From TMED69 sp036130055 (lineage in GTDB: Bacteria; Pseudomonadota; Gammaproteobacteria; Ga0077536), in contig JAYYOR010000025.1 in NCBI GenBank assembly GCA_036130055.1, forward strand, positions 1 to 20,045: DNA of 20,045 nt, read 5' to 3'. Every line of letters starts with the position of its first letter. Position 1 is the stretch's first letter. The position numbers and the translations under genes were made by a program. Positions 8,133-15,788 of this stretch are shown here, in pieces. The notes under the pieces were generated by a model. The model was not told the origin of the DNA. It was given only the letters and a program-made list of their open reading frames with translations, and did no database searches.

Positions 8133-8931
8133 TTTGATTTCTCAGATTCCCACTGAGATCAATTTTATCTCGAATAATCGATAATTCTTTATCTGTAGGT
8201 GGTATTGTCTCAGGGACTTTGTTAGGCACTATGAGCTCAAAACCTGTATTCTGAACTACCTGACTAACAGTTACGCCAGGATGAACAGAATTTAGACGCA
8301 TCACTTTGCTACTTTCTTCGAAATCCATAACCGCCAAAGGAGAGACACAATATTTTGGACCTCCTCCTGGTAACCCCAAAAGTCTTCGAGCATTACTACC
8401 ACCTCTACCCCAACCAAAAGCGCTTATATAATCACACTTCTCAACAAATGTTTTCTTATTATGACTATTTGCGACAATGTAGTATCGTCCCACATAACTC
8501 GTAAGAGTTGGAACGCCTATCGATCCGGGACCTCGGACCTTAAAATTATTTACCTCAGAATTATTTTTTTTTATACCTATTAAATTAGTATTGCCAAAAC
8601 GATCTATTTGTAATCCTCCCACGAAAAATACTCTATTTTTCCATTTATGGATCGAATCAAATCGATGTCCTTTGTCACTATATGACTCCGACCATCGAAC
8701 TACACGATTATCCCAGGAAAACTCTGGTAAAGGGGCCTTACGAAAACCCCAAATATTCATTTTACCCCCCAAAAATATTAAATTCATATTTGGACCATGG
8801 TTTAAATGGGCGAGCCGAGTGGCAACTTCTGGAACGGGCAAACCAAAACCAACTTGTAAATCCTCGCCGTCCTTTAAATCTCTGGCAAGTACACATGCCA
8901 TCAATTCTTTTATTGAGTATGAACTAGTCAT
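8122..8931 (-). CDS. CoA-transferase family I subunit B (IpdB/GctB-like), expected catalytic Glu not seen
   Basis: The 269-residue protein has the beta-subunit layout: 'YSIKELMACVLARDLKDG', 'VGFGLPVPEVATRLAHL' (27-43), 'VGGLQIDRFGNTN' (104-116), 'FVEKCDYISAFGWG' and the C-terminal 'HPGVTVSQVVQNTGF' (217-231) followed by 'PPTDKELSIIR'. Where true glutaconate-type CoA-transferases carry the Glu that forms the CoA thioester (E-S-G after the first domain), this protein reads F-L-G-G (53-56), with Leu54 at the Glu position. That pattern is known from IpdAB, a CoA-transferase-fold hydrolase that opens a ring in steroid degradation. The ATGA overlap with subunit A (8928-8931) supports an obligate heteromer. 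The family is confident; hydrolase versus transferase is open. Confidence 0.85.
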   Translation of the reverse strand: MTSSYSIKELMACVLARDLKDGEDLQVGFGLPVPEVATRLAHLNHGPNMNLIFLGGKMNIWGFRKAPLPEFSWDNRVVRWSESYSDKGHRFDSIHKWKNRVFFVGGLQIDRFGNTNLIGIKKNNSEVNNFKVRGPGSIGVPTLTSYVGRYYIVANSHNKKTFVEKCDYISAFGWGRGGSNARRLLGLPGGGPKYCVSPLAVMDFEESSKVMRLNSVHPGVTVSQVVQNTGFELIVPNKVPETIPPTDKELSIIRDKIDLSGNLRNQNGF

Positions 8932-9815
8932 GATGGATATTCAGTTAGTACTGAAAGATTCTTTATCCCGATTTTATCAAGATAATCATTATGTGTTTTG
9001 GGGCTTAAAAAAATCTCATTTACAAATTTGTCATATGCCTGTCGACAATTTTTTTTTACGGCGTCAACAGCTAAGGCAAAATATTTATCCATCAGAACCT
9101 TATCAACAATATAATTTCCACGACTATAAAGTGGGTGAGCCCCCCACATTTGGGATATGACACCATCCGGACTAGAAATTGTAGTTGCCCAAGGGTCTGA
9201 TCTGATTTCCTCATTTGATACTATTTTTTCTACTTGTATTATTGACTTTTTAGCAGCACGCCATAAAAATAGATCCAACCAACCAGGCCCTCTGCAATGT
9301 TGAATATTTCCAAAAACATCACTTTTATCTGCATGAAGAATCGTAAGATCAGGTGCAAGTGCTGGTACAGCTATTAATTTTTGATTTTTGATAGGATCTC
9401 TAAAAACCCTTAGATCCTTATTAAGATCAGGAATCGACGTTCCAATACCACCTCGGCAAGGCAGAAAAGGTAACCCTTTTCCAGCTGCTTCCAATCCAGT
9501 AGTCAATATTCCTTCATCGCATTCCCAAACGTCGACCTCGTCGTTTTCAACAGCTTTTCGATAAAAAGGTAAGATTGGCGTTCCAGGACTACCTGCGGCT
9601 ATATAAGTAATTATTTTTCCAACACGTCCTGAGGCAATTAACAAATCAGCGGCTATTCCCGAACCTATCAAAGTTAGATTCTTTATATCTTGTTTTAACA
9701 ACATTCTTACTAAAGACATGGGAGCAGGCTCCCCCACTGCCAGAGTCATACCATCGAAAAAAAATGAGCCAACGTCCATTTCATTTATAATAATTTCATT
9801 TCTTTGCATATACAT
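8928..9815 (-). CDS. CoA-transferase family I subunit A (IpdA/GctA-like)
   Basis: Subunit A of the heteromeric pair, 295 residues from ATG 9815. Seen in order are 'VGEPAPMSLVRMLL' (27-40), 'ASGRVGKI', a 'VWECDEGILTTGLEAA' stretch (96-111), 'GLPFLPCRGGIGTSIP' and 'LIAVPALAPDLTILHA'. The DEG motif (Asp100-Glu101) matches in position the 'MDEG' that I recall in mycobacterial IpdA, whose conserved Glu is needed for ring hydrolysis. A TTG at 9818 is also in frame, but ATG 9815 is the more ordinary start; GAG about nine bases upstream is a weak ribosome site. It starts 16 bases after the exporter gene and shares ATGA with subunit B, so the pair is cotranscribed with the pump. The substrate is unknown. 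Confidence 0.86.
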   Translation of the reverse strand: MYMQRNEIIINEMDVGSFFFDGMTLAVGEPAPMSLVRMLLKQDIKNLTLIGSGIAADLLIASGRVGKIITYIAAGSPGTPILPFYRKAVENDEVDVWECDEGILTTGLEAAGKGLPFLPCRGGIGTSIPDLNKDLRVFRDPIKNQKLIAVPALAPDLTILHADKSDVFGNIQHCRGPGWLDLFLWRAAKKSIIQVEKIVSNEEIRSDPWATTISSPDGVISQMWGAHPLYSRGNYIVDKVLMDKYFALAVDAVKKNCRQAYDKFVNEIFLSPKTHNDYLDKIGIKNLSVLTEYPS

Positions 9816-9831
9816 CAACCGTAGCTCAGCC

Positions 9832-11346
9832 TTATTTGCTCCGTTTATTAAATAATAGCGACAAGGGAATCATAAAAAGAAATATTATACAAATAAATAA
9901 AAAGGTATCGTTATAAGCTGCAATTTGAACTTGCCTCTCGAATTCAATACTCAATAACGTAAGTCCATTTGAAGATGACGCAGCGATTTTATCAGGAAAC
10001 ATCAAACTTGAAAAAATAGGGTTTTGATTTGATACAAATTGACTCAATTGATTCCAATGAATCTGCTCTCTGATTACTAGATAACTACTACAAATCGACA
10101 CCCCTACAGAACCACCCATTGTTCTCATCAAATTAAACAGACCTGTGGCATCAGAAGAATTTTTTTCTTCGATTGTTTCAACAGTAATTACTGAAAGTCT
10201 GGACCAAACGAAAGCCATCCCGACTCCCATTATCATACCCGGAAGAATAAAACCTATCGCGTCTGTGTTAAGAGAGTACCTAGACATTTGATAACATCCA
10301 ATGATTGAAAATATCAGTCCTATAATAATAGACCATCTATCGTTGAAATAAGAAGCGTACATTTTCGTTAAAAACCATAACAAAAGCGCACTAATTATAG
10401 CTCTTGGTGTCAAAATAAATCCGGCATTTAAAACGGGATAGTTAAAAACTTCTTGTACTGCAATTGGCAACAAAACGATGACCGCATACATCGCCATGCC
10501 ATATCCTGCCATAATCACATTACCAATCAAAAAATTCAAATCTTTGAATAGGTAAACTCGAATAATAGGGTCTTCATTGTTTAGACAATGATAAATAAAG
10601 ATACAACCGGCTATGATAGAGAAAAAAATAAGTATAATTATTGTATCTGATTCAAGCCATCCTTTTGAATGTCCTTGATCCAAGGTCATCTGAAGACAAC
10701 CTAAAAATATTGCTAAAAACAACATGCCAAACCAATCTGTTCTGTAAGATTCAACGCTACCGTTAAATTCTAATTCTTTTATAATTAGGGCAATAGCTAC
10801 TAAACCAATAGGCAGGTTTATAAAAAACACCCATCTCCAGGATAAACTATCAGTTATTAGCCCACCTAAAATTGGCCCTATCAACGGACCAACCATTAAT
10901 GCAATTCCCCAAAAAGCCATTATTTGATTGCGTTTCGTTTTCGGAAACTTATTTAAAAGCAAAGCTTGTGAAATAGGAATCAAGACAGCACCAAAGCCAC
11001 CCTGTAGAATTCTAAAAAAAACCATTATTTCAAGGCTATTAGAAATTCCGCATAAGACTGAAGCAATAATAAAAAAAACAGCGCCGCATATCAAAACCTC
11101 ACTTTGGCCGAACTTACGCACTAAGTATCCCGTAAGAGGCATTACGATAGCAGTAGCTACCATGTATGACGATATACTCCACGTTATTTGATCAGAAGTA
11201 GCACCAAAGCTACCTTTCAAATGTGGCAAAATAATATTTACTACGGTTGTGTCTATCACTTCCAAAGTTACTAAAAGCATTAAACCTATGATAAATCCAA
11301 CGGGAGGCGACTGCTCTCCCACCTTTAGTTCAATGTTTTCTCGCAT
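9832..11346 (-). CDS. emrB: EmrB-like MFS drug exporter (DHA2 family, 14 TM)
   Basis: The 504-residue inner-membrane protein has about 14 hydrophobic segments. DHA2 motifs are clear: LEVIDTTVVN in helix 1 (28-37, with Asp32), motif A 'GYLVRKFG' (73-80), motif B around Arg112 (FRILQGG), antiporter motif C 'GIALMVGPLIGPILGG' (147-162) and 'WRWVFFINLPIG' (170-181). Proton-driven pumps of this kind, with an EmrA adaptor and an outer-membrane TolC channel, export hydrophobic drugs, uncouplers or fatty acids. No TolC gene is in the window. The start ATG 11346 overlaps the adaptor gene by 17 bases. The link to the downstream CoA genes suggests export of a toxic acid or intermediate of that pathway, but the substrate is not visible. 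Confidence 0.93.
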   Translation of the reverse strand: MRENIELKVGEQSPPVGFIIGLMLLVTLEVIDTTVVNIILPHLKGSFGATSDQITWSISSYMVATAIVMPLTGYLVRKFGQSEVLICGAVFFIIASVLCGISNSLEIMVFFRILQGGFGAVLIPISQALLLNKFPKTKRNQIMAFWGIALMVGPLIGPILGGLITDSLSWRWVFFINLPIGLVAIALIIKELEFNGSVESYRTDWFGMLFLAIFLGCLQMTLDQGHSKGWLESDTIIILIFFSIIAGCIFIYHCLNNEDPIIRVYLFKDLNFLIGNVIMAGYGMAMYAVIVLLPIAVQEVFNYPVLNAGFILTPRAIISALLLWFLTKMYASYFNDRWSIIIGLIFSIIGCYQMSRYSLNTDAIGFILPGMIMGVGMAFVWSRLSVITVETIEEKNSSDATGLFNLMRTMGGSVGVSICSSYLVIREQIHWNQLSQFVSNQNPIFSSLMFPDKIAASSSNGLTLLSIEFERQVQIAAYNDTFLFICIIFLFMIPLSLLFNKRSK

Positions 11347-12337
11347 CGACTGTCACCACAGCACTTGAACCTACTTTCAATGGATTCCAACCACCCAATT
11401 GAGTCACGGGAGCATTATTAATTGCAACTCTTATTGGGAAACGCTGAGTAATCTTAACCCAATTGCCAGTTGCATTTTGAGGAGGCAATAATGAAAAAGT
11501 AACACCCGAGCTCGCACCTAAGCTCTCGACTGTTCCAATCAGCCGCAAACTAGGGAACATATCAATTTTAATTTTTACAGGCTGGCCTGACCTTATATTT
11601 CTCATCTGGGTTTCCTTAAAGTTTGCCTGAATCCACCACTTGGCATCCTCGACGATTGAAAATACTGGTTCATCAGCTTCAACAATTACACCCTCGCGCA
11701 AATCAAAATTCGAGATCCAACCATCAGCTGGCGACACAATTTTAGTAAAAGATAATTGAAGTTGAGCTTCATCAAGATTAGCTTTGGCAAGTCTCACTCT
11801 GGAATTAAGTTCTCCGGTCTCGCCTGAACTCATTCTTGCTTTCAATAACTTAGAATCAGCAGAATCTTTTGCGGCCTGCATTTCTCGTTGCAAAGTTTTA
11901 GCGTCAAAAAGTTCTGATTCAGATATCAAACCACTTAAATGCAGCCTTTTAATTCGTTCCAAATCTTTTACAGAACGTTTTAGCGCAGCGTCTTTTTCTC
12001 TTACGATAAAAAGCGCTTCGTCAACGGCCGCCTCATTCGCTTTTGAATTTTCTAGACTAGTTTCAAAAATTGCCTCAGCGGCCCTCAATTGGGTTATGTA
12101 AACGGACTTATCCAGTTCGACTAAGACCATCCCTTTTTTTACATATTGATTCTCCTCAACATTCAGAGTCTCGATTGGAGCAGTTATTCTGGAAGCAATG
12201 TTTACGATATGTGCTTTCACATATGCATCATTTGTCTGTGGAAAATTCAGACGGTAATTTTTATATAGAACCACTAAAATAATAATCAGCAAAAATGGAA
12301 GTGAAGAGTAAACGTATTTATTTTTGAAACTTTTCAT
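11330..12337 (-). CDS. emrA: EmrA-like membrane fusion (HlyD family) adaptor
   Basis: This 335-residue adaptor has a short basic cytosolic tail, one membrane helix (about 12-25), 'QTNDAYVKAHIVNIASRI' (34-51), the lipoyl half-domains, a long coiled-coil hairpin (about 80-195) and the barrel domain 'WWIQANFKETQMRNI' (234-248). It bridges the EmrB-like pump to an outer-membrane channel. The frame extends to an ATG at 12391, but I prefer 12337: a perfect TATAAT for this strand lies at 12373-12368, downstream of the longer start, and the shorter N-terminus matches EmrA layout. Neither start has a good Shine-Dalgarno sequence. It is the first gene of the six-gene operon and diverges from argC. Confidence 0.9.
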   Translation of the reverse strand: MKSFKNKYVYSSLPFLLIIILVVLYKNYRLNFPQTNDAYVKAHIVNIASRITAPIETLNVEENQYVKKGMVLVELDKSVYITQLRAAEAIFETSLENSKANEAAVDEALFIVREKDAALKRSVKDLERIKRLHLSGLISESELFDAKTLQREMQAAKDSADSKLLKARMSSGETGELNSRVRLAKANLDEAQLQLSFTKIVSPADGWISNFDLREGVIVEADEPVFSIVEDAKWWIQANFKETQMRNIRSGQPVKIKIDMFPSLRLIGTVESLGASSGVTFSLLPPQNATGNWVKITQRFPIRVAINNAPVTQLGGWNPLKVGSSAVVTVDARKH

Positions 12338-12344
12338 TAGGACT

Positions 12345-12372
12345 TTGCTATTAACCAGTAATATTTTATTAT
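12345..12372 (+). promoter_or_regulatory. Candidate sigma70 promoter of argC
   Basis: TTGCTA (12345-12350), a 16-base spacer and TATTAT (12367-12372), with a leader of about 36 bases to ATG 12415. Its -10 overlaps the -10 of the divergent operon, so the two promoters should compete for polymerase. Confidence 0.35.
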
Positions 12373-12396
12373 ACAGAAATCTAAAATTCATTTAAA
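12368..12396 (-). promoter_or_regulatory. Candidate sigma70 promoter of the efflux/CoA operon
   Basis: Read on the minus strand, TTTAAA (12396-12391), a 17-base spacer and a perfect TATAAT (12373-12368). Transcription would start near 12361, giving a leader of about 24 bases to ATG 12337. It is called by eye in AT-rich DNA, so chance is possible. Confidence 0.4.
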
Positions 12397-12414
12397 AAAA
12401 TTAATATAAGAAAA

Positions 12415-13395
12415 ATGAACAATAAAACGAAAGTCTTTATAGATGGCGAATCAGGAACAACGGGGCTTGAGATAAGAAGCCATTTGGAGCTTCGTGAAGA
12501 TATAGAACTAATAAAAATAGAAAAGCAATATCGTAAGTCAAGCAGAAAGAGAGAAATATGTCTTAATGAGGCTGATATTTGTATTCTCTGCTTACCAGAT
12601 GAAGCCGCTCGGGAAGCCGTGCAAATGATTAAAAATAGCAATACTGTAATAATCGATACTTCGACTGCTCATCGTGTATCTAACGGTTGGTGCTACGGTT
12701 TTCCAGAGTATGACGAAAGTCAGAGAGCAAAAATAAGAGAAAGCAATAGAATCGCAAACCCAGGATGCTACGCCATTGGTGCAATTGCTTTGCTACATCC
12801 GTTACTGAGGCGCAAACTAATAACCGAAGATCATGGAATCACAATAACCGGGCTATCTGGATACTCTGGTGGAGGAAAAAATTTAATTAAAAAGTTTAAG
12901 CGACCCGAGCCAGAAGAATCGTTAATATATGATTACGCACTCAATCTGGACCACAAACATCTTCCAGAAATAAAACATTGGTCACCATTAATGAAAAATC
13001 CGATATTTATTCCTTGTGTCGGAAATTACTTTCGAGGAATGCTCGTTAGGATTTTACTTCCTTTCGCTACTTACAAGCAAAACTGTTCCGCCGACCATAT
13101 ATGTGAAGCCCTTATGATGCACTATAAAGACGAGAAATTTATTAAAGTAATAATTAATACCCATCCAGTAAAAATAAAGGAGATCAACCCTCAAGAGCTT
13201 AATCACACAAATAATATGAATCTAATAGTATCAGTCGACAGAAACAAAGAAAATATTGCACTTACCGCTCAATTTGATAATTTAGGAAAAGGAGCGTCCA
13301 GGCAAGCACTGCAAACTTTAAGTATTTTAATTGATAAAAAAGAAGGATTAGCAAATAATCAGCTTAAAAAGCGAGGCAAAAATGAAACTATATGA
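12415..13395 (+). CDS. argC: N-acetyl-gamma-glutamyl-phosphate reductase, type 2
   Basis: ArgC reduces N-acetylglutamyl 5-phosphate to the semialdehyde with NADPH, the third step of arginine synthesis, in the cytosol. The 326-residue length, the nucleotide loop 'FIDGESGTTGLEI' (8-20), the active-site Cys118 in 'IANPGCYAIG' and the His-containing 'LDHKHLPEI' (178-186) identify the shorter type 2 form (AstD-like Rossmann plus dehydrogenase domain). 'DTSTAHRV' and 'GLSGYSGGGK' are also diagnostic. The start ATG 12415 has only a weak AAGA site. It overlaps the GST gene by 14 bases. No other arginine gene is in the window. A role with another acyl-phosphate cannot be excluded but is not suggested. 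Confidence 0.93.
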   Translation: MNNKTKVFIDGESGTTGLEIRSHLELREDIELIKIEKQYRKSSRKREICLNEADICILCLPDEAAREAVQMIKNSNTVIIDTSTAHRVSNGWCYGFPEYDESQRAKIRESNRIANPGCYAIGAIALLHPLLRRKLITEDHGITITGLSGYSGGGKNLIKKFKRPEPEESLIYDYALNLDHKHLPEIKHWSPLMKNPIFIPCVGNYFRGMLVRILLPFATYKQNCSADHICEALMMHYKDEKFIKVIINTHPVKIKEINPQELNHTNNMNLIVSVDRNKENIALTAQFDNLGKGASRQALQTLSILIDKKEGLANNQLKKRGKNETI

Positions 13396-14011
13396 TTGTG
13401 CGATGGCACCAAACCCACGAAGAGTTAGAATATTCTTAGCAGAAAAAAAATTAAAGATTGACATTGAGCAGGTCAATATCCTCGAAGGTGAAAATCTTTC
13501 AAGTAGATACTTATCTGTTAACCGCTGGGGTTTTGTCCCAACTTTGGAATTGGATAATGGCACATATATTTCAGAAGCACCATGCATTTTTCAGTATATT
13601 GAGCACCTTCATCCCAAACCAAATTTACTTGGTACTGATCCTATTGAAATGGCCGAAATCGGAAAATGGGAAAGATTTTCTGAAATGCAAGGCGGACAGG
13701 CTGTCGGCGAGTTCTTTAGAAACCAGGCAGAACCATTAAAAAATAGAGGGTTACCGGGCTTTTCAGAACTGCCACAAATACCCGAACTAATTGAAAGAGG
13801 AAGAAAAAGAAGTGAATGGTTCTATAGTCAGATAAACACGCGGCTAGGGGAAACAGATTTTATCGCAGGAGAACGCTTTACAGCTGCTGATATTACAACA
13901 CTTTGTGTAATCGATTTTGGTAAAAGGGTCGGAATTCCCTACTCAGAGAAACACAGTAACATTGTACGATGGTATGATAGTGTAGCAACAAGGGAATCAC
14001 TTTCGAGTTAA
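13382..14011 (+). CDS. Glutathione S-transferase family protein
   Basis: The 209-residue cytosolic protein has an N-terminal thioredoxin-like domain: 'MKLYDCAMAPNPRRVRIFLAEK', the cis-Pro53 in 'GFVPTLEL', and Ser64-Glu65 in 'YISEAP', which contact the gamma-glutamyl end of glutathione. A helical C-terminal domain carries the N-capping box 'FIAGERFTAADI' (about 159-170). The ATG at 13382 lies inside the end of argC and is preceded five bases upstream by GAGG (13373-13376), so the two genes are translationally coupled. The exact class and substrate are not readable. The 3' end overlaps the convergent cmoB end by 15 bases. Confidence 0.9.
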   Translation: MKLYDCAMAPNPRRVRIFLAEKKLKIDIEQVNILEGENLSSRYLSVNRWGFVPTLELDNGTYISEAPCIFQYIEHLHPKPNLLGTDPIEMAEIGKWERFSEMQGGQAVGEFFRNQAEPLKNRGLPGFSELPQIPELIERGRKRSEWFYSQINTRLGETDFIAGERFTAADITTLCVIDFGKRVGIPYSEKHSNIVRWYDSVATRESLSS

Positions 14012-14968
14012 CTGAGCAACAAAAATGGCCCTTATTGGTCTCGGATACATTTCGATAGTCAAATCGTCGTCTGTTTCGTGCAAACCATTACAGAGTGACT
14101 CAAATGGCATATATTCTGTTGTCCTTTGTTCGTCTTCCGTCGTCTTATCGACACTAATTAACTCAATGTTAGAATAACCAAGTCGAGTAAGCCACGATTT
14201 TACCGCCGAAATAGACGGAATATGCCAGACATTTGGCATCCGAGCGTATTTTTCTTGGGGAACAAATAAGCAGTTCTGATTCGATCTATGAATCAACGTT
14301 TCAAGAACAAGAAATCCATCCTGCTTCAGGAAGGAAGATGCATCTTTTAAATGAACGAATGGAGCTTTACTATGATAAAGAGTACCCATCATAAATATTT
14401 TATCAAACAATCGCCCACCTTTTGGCGAACCTTCTAGAGAGATCGGAATAAAACGAATATTTGCATCATTAGAAAAATGGCTTAGAAATTGAAATTGAGC
14501 AAGTGGAATAAAACCAGGGTCTAAGCAAACAACCAAGCCAGCCCCCGCAGCACGCATTCTCCAGGCAAAGTAACCGTTTCCACTGCCAATATCTAAAATT
14601 GCGTCACCTTGAATAGTAGGAATCTTATCTATTAAACGATTCCACTTAAACGAACAGTCCCATTCGGTATCAATTGGTATTCCGAATAGTTTAAAGGGTC
14701 CCTTTCGCCATGGAATGAGTTGCATAATGCAATTTCTCAATCTCGGACTTACTTCAGCCTGATGTTCCAACATAGAGGGTTTTTCGAAGTTTATTACCCC
14801 TGTATCCACCTTAATCTCAGCGCTTATCTCTGGCAGCGTACTAAATAACCTATCGTATCGCTGAAAATTTTTTTTATTGAGTTCAATTCTATCTAAGGCA
14901 ACATCAAGACAGGAGCTAAACCATTGATTTAGCTCTGAGTCTAGTTTCACATCAGAATAGTTATTCAT
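13997..14968 (-). CDS. cmoB: tRNA U34 carboxymethyltransferase
   Basis: CmoB transfers a carboxymethyl group from carboxy-SAM to 5-hydroxyuridine 34 of tRNA, giving 5-oxyacetyluridine (cmo5U), which lets the wobble base read extra codons. From ATG 14968 the protein is 323 residues, the same length as the E. coli enzyme. The residues I recall as ligand contacts there all recur two positions lower: Lys89 in 'PWRKGPF', Trp103, Lys108, the SAM loop 'LDIGSGNGYFAWRM' (125-138), Asp150, Met194, Tyr198 and Arg313. The frame is open to 15148, but that extension reads as low-quality peptide and overlaps cmoA antisense, so it is rejected. The gene diverges from cmoA with a 109-base gap and no strong Shine-Dalgarno sequence. 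Confidence 0.95.
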   Translation of the reverse strand: MNNYSDVKLDSELNQWFSSCLDVALDRIELNKKNFQRYDRLFSTLPEISAEIKVDTGVINFEKPSMLEHQAEVSPRLRNCIMQLIPWRKGPFKLFGIPIDTEWDCSFKWNRLIDKIPTIQGDAILDIGSGNGYFAWRMRAAGAGLVVCLDPGFIPLAQFQFLSHFSNDANIRFIPISLEGSPKGGRLFDKIFMMGTLYHSKAPFVHLKDASSFLKQDGFLVLETLIHRSNQNCLFVPQEKYARMPNVWHIPSISAVKSWLTRLGYSNIELISVDKTTEDEQRTTEYMPFESLCNGLHETDDDLTIEMYPRPIRAIFVAQLTRK

Positions 14969-15030
14969 ATTAGTAATTACCAGATTAATCAGTCTAGATG
15001 ACGACAAAATTAGATCTCCGAAAATAGATG

Positions 15031-15044
15031 CTTTAATATTAAAG
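15031..15044. other. 14-bp perfect palindrome in the cmoB-cmoA intergenic region
   Basis: CTTTAATATTAAAG reads the same on both strands. It lies 33 bases before the cmoA start, in the 109-base divergent region (14969-15077). It could be an operator or just an AT-rich chance palindrome; it also contains TAATAT, a possible -10 for either strand. No convincing -35 was found for either gene. Confidence 0.3.
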
Positions 15045-15077
15045 ATAAATTCGTGAAAATCAAAATAGGAAAAAAAA

Positions 15078-15788
15078 ATGCCAAAAGTGGGAGACGTGAT
15101 AAACGCAGAAAATGCCAGTTGGTCCTTTGCTTCCAAAGATCCAAACACATTAAAAAATCACATGAAAAAGTCAATACCTCAATATGATAAAGGACACTCT
15201 TTTATAGTAGAGATTTCGGAATTTTTTGTAAAACAAGAGTCTGTTATCTACGATATTGGCTGCTCGAATGGCGAACTAACCAAAAGACTAGCCCTAAAAC
15301 ACTGCGATAAAAATGCGCTAGTGATAGGAATAGATTCGGAAAAAAATTTTATAGACTCTGCTACATCTAATTACGCAGATATAAAAAATCTAGTATATAA
15401 AAAAGAAAATGCTACTGAACATAAATACAAAAATTGTGATCTAGTTATTTTGTATTATACCCTTCATTTTATAGAAATCAGCAAAAGGAGAACTCTTTTA
15501 AAAAATATCTACCATTCTCTAAAAGAAGGAGGCGCACTTCTTCTTTTTGAAAAATCACGACAAAGAGATACAAGGATAAATGATATTCTTAATCAGCTAT
15601 ATACTGACTTTAAATTAAAGAATGGATATTCAGGTAACGAGATAGTGGCCAAGGCTCGAAGCTTAAAGGGTATTTTAGAACCCCTCTCATTAGATCAGAA
15701 TCTTCAAATTTTAGAAGCGGCCGGTTTTAAGGACCCATGCATTGTGTACAAAGAATTATGTTTTGATGGTATTTTGGCAGTGAAATGA
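15078..15788 (+). CDS. cmoA: Carboxy-SAM synthase homologue, divergent
   Basis: CmoA converts SAM and prephenate to carboxy-SAM, the donor used by CmoB. The 236-residue Rossmann protein aligns end to end with E. coli CmoA (247): 'IPQYDKG' with Tyr36, the SAM loop 'YDIGCSNGE' (58-66), 'TLHFIE', 'LLKNIYHSLKEGGALLLFEK', 'DFKLKNGYSGNEI' and the C-terminal 'AGFKDP...FDGILAVK'. The residues equivalent to E. coli Asn132 and Arg199, which I recall as carboxy-SAM contacts, are Tyr126 and Ala193 (an Arg follows at 194). AGGA at 15067-15070 precedes ATG 15078. ATGA at 15785-15788 couples it to trhO. Neighbours cmoB and trhO make the family call strong; activity is less sure. Confidence 0.87.
   Translation: MPKVGDVINAENASWSFASKDPNTLKNHMKKSIPQYDKGHSFIVEISEFFVKQESVIYDIGCSNGELTKRLALKHCDKNALVIGIDSEKNFIDSATSNYADIKNLVYKKENATEHKYKNCDLVILYYTLHFIEISKRRTLLKNIYHSLKEGGALLLFEKSRQRDTRINDILNQLYTDFKLKNGYSGNEIVAKARSLKGILEPLSLDQNLQILEAAGFKDPCIVYKELCFDGILAVK

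Noticed and set aside
8591..9160. 189-residue open frame on the plus strand
   Set aside because: It lies opposite both CoA-transferase subunits, which have clear motifs; its peptide resembles nothing and no ribosome site is seen.
12338..12391. 18-residue extension of the EmrA-like adaptor
   Set aside because: It would start upstream of the only good promoter box and adds residues not typical before the membrane helix; it cannot be fully excluded.
14969..15148. 60-residue N-terminal extension of CmoB
   Set aside because: It runs antisense through the cmoA start; the shorter form gives exactly the 323 residues of E. coli CmoB.
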